Notes under the pieces: generated by a model
Databases searched by the model: none
What the model was told of the DNA's origin: nothing
The model's input: the letters and a program-made list of their open reading frames with translations, nothing else
Assembly (NCBI GenBank): GCA_028868875.1
Contig: JAGWTS010000010.1
Coordinates: 1 to 36,020 of the forward strand
DNA: 36,020 bases
Origin: Burkholderiales bacterium
GTDB taxonomy: Bacteria > Pseudomonadota > Gammaproteobacteria > Burkholderiales > Burkholderiaceae_C
Reading direction: 5' to 3'
Program-made: the position numbers and the translations under genes
In this document: positions 18,502 to 26,128 of the stretch, piece by piece
Numbering within the stretch: the stretch's first letter is position 1
Layout of the letters: every line of letters starts with the position of its first letter

Positions 18502-19290
18502 ATGTTGCCACGCTCGTACCTCTTCGTCCCCGCCGACCGGCCCGAACGCATCGCCCGCGCCCTGCAGAGCGGCGCCGACGCCGTCATCGTCGATCTGGAA
18601 GATGCCGTCGCCCCGGCCGCCAAGGCGGCGGCGCGCCAGGCCTTGCAGGGCTGGCTGGAATCGGCCGCGGCGGCCCCGGTGCTGGTGCGCGTCAATGCCT
18701 CGAACACGCCCTGGCACGAAGACGACCTGCGCTTGTGCGAGCGGCCCGCGGTGCGCGCCATCGTGCTGCCCAAGGCCGAGGACGCCGCCGCGCTGGCGCG
18801 CCTGGCCAAGCCGGTGCTGCCGCTGATCGAGACCGCGGCCGGCTTCGATGCGCTGCGCGCCATCGCCGCCGCGCCGGGCGTGCGGCGCCTGGCCTTCGGC
18901 GCGCTCGACTTCCAGGTCGACCTGGGGATCGAAGGCGACGACGACGCGCTGCTGTTCTTCCGCTCGCAGCTCGTGCTGGCCTCGCGCCTGGCGGGGCTGG
19001 AGGCGCCGGTGGACGGCGTGACCACCGCGCTCGACGACGAAGAGGCGGTGCGCGGCGACACGGCGCGCGCGCGCCGGCTGGGCTTCGGCGCCAAGCTGTG
19101 CATCCACCCGAAGCAGGTGGCAGCCGTGAACCGCGGCTTCACCCCCGCCGACGCCGAGATCGACTGGGCGCGGCGCGTCATCGCGGCGGCGCAGGGCGGT
19201 GCTGCGGTGGCGGTGGACGGCAAGATGGTGGACGCTCCGGTGCTGTTGCGGGCCGAGGCCTTGTTGCGCCGGGTGCCGCCTCTGCCTTGA
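18502..19290 (+). CDS. HpcH/HpaI aldolase / CitE-family (citrate or citramalyl-CoA lyase beta-like) protein
   Basis: 'MLPRSYLFVPADRPERIARALQSGADAVIVDLEDAVAP', 'VLVRVNASNTPWHEDDL', 'VLPKAED', 'LIETAAGFDALRAIA', 'AKLCIHPKQVAAVNRGFTP'. Confidence 0.9.
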   Translation: MLPRSYLFVPADRPERIARALQSGADAVIVDLEDAVAPAAKAAARQALQGWLESAAAAPVLVRVNASNTPWHEDDLRLCERPAVRAIVLPKAEDAAALARLAKPVLPLIETAAGFDALRAIAAAPGVRRLAFGALDFQVDLGIEGDDDALLFFRSQLVLASRLAGLEAPVDGVTTALDDEEAVRGDTARARRLGFGAKLCIHPKQVAAVNRGFTPADAEIDWARRVIAAAQGGAAVAVDGKMVDAPVLLRAEALLRRVPPLP

Positions 19291-19496
19291 GGGCGGACGC
19301 GCACGCGCACAAAGCCCGGCCTGCCGGCGCCTGGCGCGGCGCGCCGGACGCCCCGGAAGGCCCCTCCGCTGCTTGCCCTGAGTCGCGTCGCCTGTGCGGC
19401 TTGTGCCATGCGTGCGGACTATAGGCAGGCTGCTTGCGCCGGGGGAATTGGAATGTCGGCAAGGTCGGCTTGCGCGCGGGGCAATCCCCGGCCTCG

Positions 19497-20137
19497 CTAC
19501 TGCCCCGCAATCCGCTGCGTCAACTCCGCCGCCGCCGTCACCACGAGCCCGCACAGAAGGCTTTCCTGGAAAGCCCTGAAGCGCTCGCTGCGGCCCACCA
19601 GCGTGATGCTGCCGAGCACGCGCTTCTTCTCGTCGAAGATCGGCGCCGCGACGCCTGAGCGGTCGGGCTTCAGCTCGCCTTCGCTGAGGCACCCCCCCTG
19701 CTTGCGGATCGCGAGCAGGCCTTTCGAGAACGCCTTCCAGTCCTGGCCCAGGCGCTGCATTTCAGGGCCGCCAGCGCGCCGAAGATCTCTTCGTACAGCG
19801 CATGGCCCGAGGGCGTGAGTCCGATGTTTGCGCTGCGGGCATCACCGCGCGTCGCGCTGCGCCGCGCCAGGCCCTTGTCCAAGAGCGAGGCGAGGGTCTT
19901 GGACGTCGAGCCGCGGTCCAGGCTCGCCAGCAGCGCGAGCTCGGAAGGCCGCAGGCTGCCGTGCTGCGCCAGCAGCCCGAGGAAGCGCCATTCGCGCCGC
20001 GTGACGCCGAACTCGCCTTCGCACAGCCGAGTCACGATTGCGCCGCAATGGCTCTCGAGCGTGGCGATGCGGTCGTGCAGCAGGTCGGCCAGCGCGCGCG
20101 GCTCGGTAAAACTACCAGTCATGGTTGATTTGAACAA
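19497..20137 (-). pseudogene. Frame-disrupted regulator: MarR-type wHTH N-terminus followed out of frame by the C-terminal half of an IclR effector domain
   Basis: MarR part (20137 to about 19755): 'VTRREWRFLGLLAQHGSLRPSELALLASLDRGSTSKTLASLLDKGLARRSATRGDARSANIGLTPSGHALYEEIFGAL', then low-complexity RTGRRSRKACSRS to 19670. IclR-like tail in a different frame (19760-19497): 'LLAIRKQGGCLSEGELKPDRSGVAAPIFDEKKRVLGSITLVGRSERF'. Confidence 0.65.
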
Positions 20138-20194
20138 TTACCGCGCCGTCTTCTAGTCTCGCAACTTGTCACCATTCAAGGTCGAGCCCAACCC

Positions 20195-21556
20195 ATGCCG
20201 AACCCAGGCGATGCCCTCCGCGAGGCCAACGGCCGCTACATGTTCCACCCGATGGTCGACCCGAAGGCGGTGGCCGAAGAAGCGCCGCTGATCATCGAGC
20301 GCGGCCAGGGTGTCCATGTCTGGGACATCGACGGCAAGCGCTACCTCGACACCGTGGCTTCGCTCTGGAACGTGAACGTCGGCCACGACCGGCCCGAAGT
20401 GAAGCGGGCCATCGTAGAGCAACTGGACAAGCTTGCCTACTACTCCACCTTCGTCAACACCTCGAATCCGCCGGCCATCGAACTGTCGCAGCGCCTCGTC
20501 GAGCTGTTCGCGCCGGAGCGCATGCGCAAGGTGCTGTTCAGCGCCGGCGGCTCCGATGCCGTCGAGACCGCGCTCAAGCTCGCGCGCCAGTACTGGAAGC
20601 TCGAAGGCCAGGCCCAGCGCAGCAAGTTCATCTCGCTGAAGCTGGGCTACCACGGTGTCCACTTCGGCGGCGCCTCGATCAACGGCAACCCGCTCTTCCG
20701 CCTCGCCTACGAGCCGCTGCTGGCGGGCTGCTTCCAGGTCGAGACGCCCTATCTCTACCGCAACCCCTGGGGCGAGACGGATGCGGCGCGCCTGGCCGCG
20801 CGCTGCGCCGCCGAGCTCGACCGTGCAATCCAGTACCAGGGTCCCGAGACCGTCGCCGCCTTCATCGCCGAACCGGTGCAGGGCGCGGGCGGCGTGATCG
20901 TGCCGCACGAAAGCTACTGGCCGCTGGTGCGCGAGGTCTGCGACCGCCACGGCGTGCTCCTCATCGCCGACGAGATCGTCACCGGCTTCGGCCGCATCGG
21001 CGCAATGTGCGGCAGCCGCGCCTGGGGTGTCGCGCCCGACATCATGGCCCTGGCCAAGGGCATCAATTCGGGCTACGTGCCGCTGGGCGCCACCGTGGTG
21101 AACGATCGCGTCTGCGCCGCCTTCGACAAGCCCGGCGCCGCGGCCGCGCTGATGCACGGCTACACCTACAGCGGCCATGCCCTGGCCTGCGCCGCCGCGA
21201 ACGCGAACCTGTTGATCGTCGAGCAGGAAGACCTGCCCGGCCGCGCGCGCGAAGTCGGGGCCTATCTGCAGGAGCGCCTGGGCGAATTCATGCGCTTTCG
21301 CAACGTCGGCGACGTGCGCGGCAAGGGCCTGATGGCGGCAATCGAGCTGGTGGAAGACCGCGAAAGCCGGGTGCCGCTGGCCGCGCCCGCCCTGTTCGTG
21401 CGCAGGCTGGTAGGCTTTGCGCGCGAAGAAGGCGCCATCGTGCGCGTGCAGGGCAACCGGCTGATCCTGTCGCCGCCGCTCGTGTATTCGAAGGCCGATG
21501 TCGACGAGACGGCACGCATACTCGGGCGCGCCTTCGAGCGCGCCGAGAAAGAGTGA
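20195..21556 (+). CDS. Class III (omega/beta-alanine-pyruvate-like) aminotransferase
   Basis: 'YLDTVASLWNVNVGHDRPEVKRAIVEQ', 'FSAGGSDAVETALKLARQYWKLEGQAQRSKFISLKLGYHG', 'LLIADEIVTGFGRIG', 'APDIMALAKGINSGYVPLGATVV'. Confidence 0.93.
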   Translation: MPNPGDALREANGRYMFHPMVDPKAVAEEAPLIIERGQGVHVWDIDGKRYLDTVASLWNVNVGHDRPEVKRAIVEQLDKLAYYSTFVNTSNPPAIELSQRLVELFAPERMRKVLFSAGGSDAVETALKLARQYWKLEGQAQRSKFISLKLGYHGVHFGGASINGNPLFRLAYEPLLAGCFQVETPYLYRNPWGETDAARLAARCAAELDRAIQYQGPETVAAFIAEPVQGAGGVIVPHESYWPLVREVCDRHGVLLIADEIVTGFGRIGAMCGSRAWGVAPDIMALAKGINSGYVPLGATVVNDRVCAAFDKPGAAAALMHGYTYSGHALACAAANANLLIVEQEDLPGRAREVGAYLQERLGEFMRFRNVGDVRGKGLMAAIELVEDRESRVPLAAPALFVRRLVGFAREEGAIVRVQGNRLILSPPLVYSKADVDETARILGRAFERAEKE

Positions 21557-21614
21557 ACGCAGGCGGGGCCGCGGCGAGCGCGGTTCGCAGCCACTGATCA
21601 ACCAGGAGACGTAG

Positions 21615-22589
21615 ATGAAGATTGCAAGAGCATTGCTCGGCCTGATGGCCGGCACCGTGCTGGCCTTGGCGGCCCAGGGCGCCTCGGCCGAGGTCGAAAC
21701 GATTCGCGTCGCCGCCCTGCGCGCCGACACGATGATCCGCTTCAAGCAGGCCGAGGAAGCCGGCTACCTGGCCAAGGAAGGGCTGCGCGTCGAGATCTCG
21801 TACCTGGGCTCGGGCCCGGCGGTGATGTCGGCCCTGGTCAGCGGCTCGGCCGATGTCGGCTACTCGGCGGTCGTGCCGGCGATCTTCGCCCACGCCGCGG
21901 GCCAGCCCGTGCGCATGGTGATGACCCTCGCGACCGAGTCCGGCAAGCCCGGCGAGCAGGGCACCTGGATCGGCGTCAAGGGGTCGAGCCCGATCAAGAC
22001 GGTGGCCGGCCTGAAGGGCCACACCGTGGCCATCAACGCCTCCGGGGCGCTGTGCGAGCTGATGGTGCGCGACCAACTCGCCAAGGCCGGCGTCTCGTGG
22101 GACGACGTGAAGAAGATCGTCGTCCCGTTCCCGCAGATGCAGGCCGCGCTCGAACTCGGCAACGCCGACGCCGCCTGCTTCGCCGAACCCTTCTTCGCCG
22201 CCGCCAGCGTGGCGCCCAAGGTGCAGGCGCGGGCGCTCACCGCGGGCATGCTCGCCGCGCTTTCGCCCGACCGCCGCATCGCCGAGGACGGCCTCTTCGT
22301 CACCACCGCCTGGGGCGAGAAGCATCGCGATGCGCTGGTGCGGCTCGAGCACGCGCTGACGCAGGCCACCGACGACTTCAAGAAGGACCCGGAGCGCTAC
22401 CGCTCGATGATGGTCAAGGAGTTCAAGCTCGATCCGGCCGTGGGCAAGAAGGTCGCCATCTATTTCGCCTTCGGCGGCGTTGCGACCGATGCCGGCGACC
22501 TGCAGCCGATCCTCGATGCCATGCTGCACTACGGCATGCTCGCGAAGCCCATGTCGGCCGAGTCGTTCATCCTGCCGATTTCGAAGTAG
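21615..22589 (+). CDS. ABC transporter substrate-binding protein (NMT1/TauA-like), no adjacent ATPase or permease
   Basis: Signal peptide 'MKIARALLGLMAGTVLALAAQGASA'; 'VEISYLGSGPAVMSALVSGSADVGYSAVVPAIFAHAAGQPVRMVMT'. Confidence 0.85.
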   Translation: MKIARALLGLMAGTVLALAAQGASAEVETIRVAALRADTMIRFKQAEEAGYLAKEGLRVEISYLGSGPAVMSALVSGSADVGYSAVVPAIFAHAAGQPVRMVMTLATESGKPGEQGTWIGVKGSSPIKTVAGLKGHTVAINASGALCELMVRDQLAKAGVSWDDVKKIVVPFPQMQAALELGNADAACFAEPFFAAASVAPKVQARALTAGMLAALSPDRRIAEDGLFVTTAWGEKHRDALVRLEHALTQATDDFKKDPERYRSMMVKEFKLDPAVGKKVAIYFAFGGVATDAGDLQPILDAMLHYGMLAKPMSAESFILPISK

Positions 22590-22661
22590 GTCGGAGAACA
22601 CGGCGTCGAATCAGGGCGGCGCAGCGAAGCGATCGAGCCACGTGCCGCCCCGGGCCCGGAT

Positions 22662-23804
22662 TCAGCGCCATGAAAAGCTTCGCAGCAGTTCGAGCATCTG
22701 CTCCACGTCCAGCGCATGCAGGGTTCCGGGTGGCTTGTGGGTCGGCATCGAACGGGCCGCGAACAGGGCGTTGAGGATGGCCTCCTCGGTGGCCTGGACC
22801 GTCGCCTCGTAGAGCGGGTCGAGCGCCGCATGGTCCAGCTGCAGGGCAGGAATCAGCGCGTCGGCAACAGGCCTCAGCCCGCGCGCCGGCCGCGCGTTGG
22901 CGACCGAGAAGGCCAGGCTGATCTCGCCCGAATGGTTGCCGGCCCGGCCGCCGAGCAGGGCGACGCCCATCGGCACGCGGCGCGCCACCAGGTCGAGCTG
23001 GCCGGCGTCCAGCGGCAGGTCGGTCGCCACGATCGTGATCAGCGAACCCGCTTCGCCCGAACCCGGCGCGAAGGGGGAGGGTTGGTCGATCAGTCGTCCG
23101 ATCGGCACTCCGCGGAACTGGAATTGATCGCGGTTGCCGAAGTTCGATTGCACGAAAACGCCCACCCGGCCTTCGACGCCGCCGCAGCGAACCCGGCGCG
23201 AACTCGAGCCGCTGCCGCCCTTGAAGGCGAAGCTCTGCATGCCCATGCCGCCGCCGACGTTGCCTTGCGCGATCGGGGCCGCGGCGCCTGCCTCGGCCGC
23301 CGCGCGTGCGGTGCGGAGCGCGTCGTCGAGTGCCAGCCGCGCATGCTCGGGGCGCAGGCGAAAGCCCAGGAGGTCGTTCGTGAAGCCGTCGTAGGTCTCC
23401 GCGACGACCGGCAAGGCCCAGGCATGGTCCTCGTCGAACAGGCCCGGGTAGGTCTCGACCATCCAGCGCACGGCGGCTTCGTGGGCGGCGCCGACGCCAT
23501 GGGTGTTGGTGATGAGGATCGGCGAGGCCATCCTGCCGGAATCCCGGATCCAGTGGCTGCCGGTCATCTCGCCGTTGCCGTTCTGCGAATGAACGGCCGC
23601 GGGGCAGCTGAGAAGCGTCTGCTCGGCACCGAACGGCAGGATGGCCGTGACACCGGTGCGGAACGGGCGCCCGTGCGCACCCGCTTCGTCGACCTGCCAG
23701 TAGCCGACCGCCACCGCGCCGACATCGGCGATCGAATTCGTCGGCCCCGGCTCGCCTTCCAGCGGGAGATCGAGTTCGCGGGGCAGGGGGCGGCGTGAAG
23801 TCAT
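22662..23804 (-). CDS. P1/S58-family peptidase (DmpA/BapA-like L-aminopeptidase/beta-peptidyl aminopeptidase family)
   Basis: 'GPTNSIADVGAVAVGYWQVDE', 'GVTAILPF', 'NGNGEMTGSHWIRDSG', 'PILITNTHGVGAAHEAAVRWM', 'VAETYDGFTNDL', 'GNVGGGMGMQSFAFKGGSGSSSR', candidate autoprocessing site 'GNHSGEISLAFSVAN'. Confidence 0.9.
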   Translation of the reverse strand: MTSRRPLPRELDLPLEGEPGPTNSIADVGAVAVGYWQVDEAGAHGRPFRTGVTAILPFGAEQTLLSCPAAVHSQNGNGEMTGSHWIRDSGRMASPILITNTHGVGAAHEAAVRWMVETYPGLFDEDHAWALPVVAETYDGFTNDLLGFRLRPEHARLALDDALRTARAAAEAGAAAPIAQGNVGGGMGMQSFAFKGGSGSSSRRVRCGGVEGRVGVFVQSNFGNRDQFQFRGVPIGRLIDQPSPFAPGSGEAGSLITIVATDLPLDAGQLDLVARRVPMGVALLGGRAGNHSGEISLAFSVANARPARGLRPVADALIPALQLDHAALDPLYEATVQATEEAILNALFAARSMPTHKPPGTLHALDVEQMLELLRSFSWR

Positions 23805-23856
23805 GGCATCGGCCTTCTTCGTTGATCTCGAAGGCCGGGATTCTGCCCATGACTCG

Positions 23857-23885
23857 CGACCGATCGGATGCCTTCCGATCGGTCG
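23857..23885. promoter_or_regulatory. Perfect 11-7-11 inverted repeat containing two CCGATCGG palindromes
   Basis: CGACCGATCGG-ATGCCTT-CCGATCGGTCG, between the P1 peptidase start and the DoxX stop. Confidence 0.55.
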
Positions 23886-23901
23886 AACGCGTGTGATCGC
23901 G

Positions 23902-24312
23902 TCAGGCGTCGGCGCGATTCGCGGGCTTGACGGCCATGGCGCCGTCGCCGAGGAGAAAGAGGACGAACAGGGAGATGGCCCAGAACAACGGGTATTCCCA
24001 GCCGCCGCCCTTGTTCGAGAACAACCACCCGTTGGCGCCGTGAGCCATCGCGATGGTGCCCAGCATCTCCACGCCCAGCGGCAGGGCCACGAGCGGCGCG
24101 TAGATGCCGAGAATCAGGGCCAGGCCTCCGAACACTTCCAGTGCCAGCACGGCATAGGCGGCGATGGCCGGCAATCCGAGCGAGGCGAAGTAGCCGACGA
24201 AGCCGGGAACGGTGAACACGAAGATCTTGAGCGCCGCGTGGGCGAGGAAGAGGATGCCCAGGCTCACGCGCAGGAGGAGTGCGGCGTAAGGGGCCGTCGA
24301 TGTCTTGATCAT
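23902..24312 (-). CDS. DoxX-family membrane protein
   Basis: 'AALLLRVSLGILFLAHAALKIFVFTVPGFVGYFASLGLPAIAAYAVLALEVFGGLALILGIY' four-helix DoxX pattern. Start set at MIKTST. Confidence 0.88.
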   Translation of the reverse strand: MIKTSTAPYAALLLRVSLGILFLAHAALKIFVFTVPGFVGYFASLGLPAIAAYAVLALEVFGGLALILGIYAPLVALPLGVEMLGTIAMAHGANGWLFSNKGGGWEYPLFWAISLFVLFLLGDGAMAVKPANRADA

Positions 24313-24377
24313 GGGGGGTCCTACAGGATTGAATGAGTCCGATTGTCCGCAGCAGCCCCCGTTCGTTGCTGGAAAGC

Positions 24378-24398
24378 GCTTGAACGATGCATTCAAGC
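24378..24398. promoter_or_regulatory. Perfect 7-7-7 inverted repeat upstream of doxX-like gene
   Basis: GCTTGAA-CGATGCA-TTCAAGC; a second palindrome GGGTTC-TC-GAACCC lies at 24411-24424. Confidence 0.4.
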
Positions 24399-24467
24399 CC
24401 ACGCAATCTTGGGTTCTCGAACCCGGGGCCGCGTCGGCGCCGCCCGGCACCGGGGGAGCAGACCCGC

Positions 24468-26123
24468 TCAGCCGGCGCCCGGCGCCTGCGCCAGCAGCCC
24501 GCGCCCGATCACCTGGGCCTGGATCTCCGCCGCGCCTTCGAAGATGTTGAGGATGCGCGCATCGCAGAGCACGCGGCTGATCTCGAATTCGAGCGCATAG
24601 CCGTTGCCGCCGTGGATCTGCAGGCCGGCATCGGCATTGCTCCAGGCCACACGCGCGGCCAGCAGCTTGGCCATGCCGGCCTCGATGTCGCAGCGCAGCC
24701 CCTGCTCCTTTTCCGCCGCGGCGTGCAGCGTGAGCTGGCGCGCGACGAAGGTTTCGGCCACCATCATCGCGAGCTTGTCGGCCACGCGCGGGAACTGGAC
24801 GATGGCGGCGCCGAACTGGCGCCGCTCGTTGGCGTAGCGCCAGGCCAGGTCGAAGGCGCGCCAGGCCACGCCCAGCGCGCGCGCCGCGGTCTGGATGCGC
24901 GCGCTCTCGAAGGTCTGCATCAGCTGGCGGAAGCCCTGGCCGCGCCGGCCGCCGAGCACGGCGTCGGCTTCGAGTTCGAAGCCGTCGAACGCGATCTCGT
25001 ATTCCTTCATGCCGCGGTAGCCCAGCACCGGAATGTCGCCCCCGCTCATGCCCGCGGCCGGGAAGGGCCGGGCGTCGTCGCCGCGCGGCTTAGGCGCCAG
25101 GAACATCGTGAGCCCGGCATGGTCTTCGACGCCGGGCTCGGAGCGCGCCAGCAGCGTCATCAGGTCGCTGCGCGCGCCGTGGGTGATCCAGATCTTGTTG
25201 CCGTCGATGCGCCAGCGGCCTTGCGGGGTGAGCGTGGCGCGCGTGCGCAGCGAGGCCAGGTCCGAGCCGCAATCGGGTTCGGTGAAGACGGCGGTCGGCA
25301 GCACCCGGCCCGAGGCGATGGCGGGCAGCCAGCGCGTCTTCTGCGCGGGCGTGCCCGCCGTCGCGATCAGGTCGCCGGCGATCTCGCTGCGCGTGCCCAG
25401 CGAGCCCGCGGCGATCCAGCCGCGGCTCAGTTCTTCGGTGACGATGCACATCGCGCGCTTGCCCAGCCCCATGCCGCCGTATTCGGCCGGAATGCAGATG
25501 CCGAAGACGCCGAGGGCGGCGAGTTCGTCGATCAGTGCCTGCGGGATGAGGGCGTCGGCGAGGTGCCAGGCCTGGGCATGCGGGGTGACCTCGCGTTCGG
25601 CGAAACGGCGGAACTGGTCGCGGATGAGGTCGAGCTCATCGTCGAGCGCGGTCTCGCTCAGCTGCACGCCGCTGCGCAAGGCCTCGACCAGGGCCCGGCG
25701 CGCTTCGGCACCGCCGGCGGCGAACAGGTCCTGCACCGCGGGCAGGGCGGCGAACGCCTCGGCCTGCACGTGCAAGCCGAGCTCGCGCGGGCGGAAGATC
25801 TCGTTCTGGCCCATCGGGATGCCGCCCGCGACCTGGGCCACGTACTCCGCGAGCCCGACCGCCAGCACCTGCGCGTCCAGCGCGCCGAGGCGGCCCGCGT
25901 CGGCCAGGCGCAAGCCCCAGGCGGCGGACTGCGCCACCGCCTCGACCGTCGTCGCGGTCCAGGCGAAGCCGTGCAGCGCCCGTTGGTGGCGCAGCAGCAA
26001 GGCCGGGTCGGCGCGGCCGGTCGGACAAAGCAGGCTGCGAGCGGCGTTCTGCGCGGCGTGGCCGTAGGCGCGCACGGCGGGCACCAGGATCTGGAGAATT
26101 TCGCTGAATTCCGGTGCGGCCAT
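24468..26123 (-). CDS. mcd: Acyl-CoA dehydrogenase, probable (2S)-methylsuccinyl-CoA dehydrogenase
   Basis: C-terminal ACAD domain ('FTEPDCGSDLASLRTRA', 'IWITHGARSD', 'ERRQFGAAIVQFPRVADKLA', 'QIHGGNGYALEFEISRVLCDARILNIFEGAAEIQ') plus about 165-aa N-terminal extension 'HQRALHGFAWTATTVEAVAQSAAWGLRL...EYVAQVAGGIPMGQNEIFRPRELGL', a pattern I associate with Mcd. Confidence 0.75.
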   Translation of the reverse strand: MAAPEFSEILQILVPAVRAYGHAAQNAARSLLCPTGRADPALLLRHQRALHGFAWTATTVEAVAQSAAWGLRLADAGRLGALDAQVLAVGLAEYVAQVAGGIPMGQNEIFRPRELGLHVQAEAFAALPAVQDLFAAGGAEARRALVEALRSGVQLSETALDDELDLIRDQFRRFAEREVTPHAQAWHLADALIPQALIDELAALGVFGICIPAEYGGMGLGKRAMCIVTEELSRGWIAAGSLGTRSEIAGDLIATAGTPAQKTRWLPAIASGRVLPTAVFTEPDCGSDLASLRTRATLTPQGRWRIDGNKIWITHGARSDLMTLLARSEPGVEDHAGLTMFLAPKPRGDDARPFPAAGMSGGDIPVLGYRGMKEYEIAFDGFELEADAVLGGRRGQGFRQLMQTFESARIQTAARALGVAWRAFDLAWRYANERRQFGAAIVQFPRVADKLAMMVAETFVARQLTLHAAAEKEQGLRCDIEAGMAKLLAARVAWSNADAGLQIHGGNGYALEFEISRVLCDARILNIFEGAAEIQAQVIGRGLLAQAPGAG

Positions 26124-26128
26124 GGATC

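Noticed and set aside
19291-19496. Convergent gap after the CitE-like gene, checked for ncRNA or terminator
   Set aside because: GC-rich with only short repeats; no convincing hairpin plus T-tract or conserved RNA motif recognised.
24411-24424. GGGTTCTCGAACCC considered as a tRNA T-arm or att-site remnant
   Set aside because: Does not fit the GGTTCGAATCC T-arm pattern and no cloverleaf or integrase is nearby.
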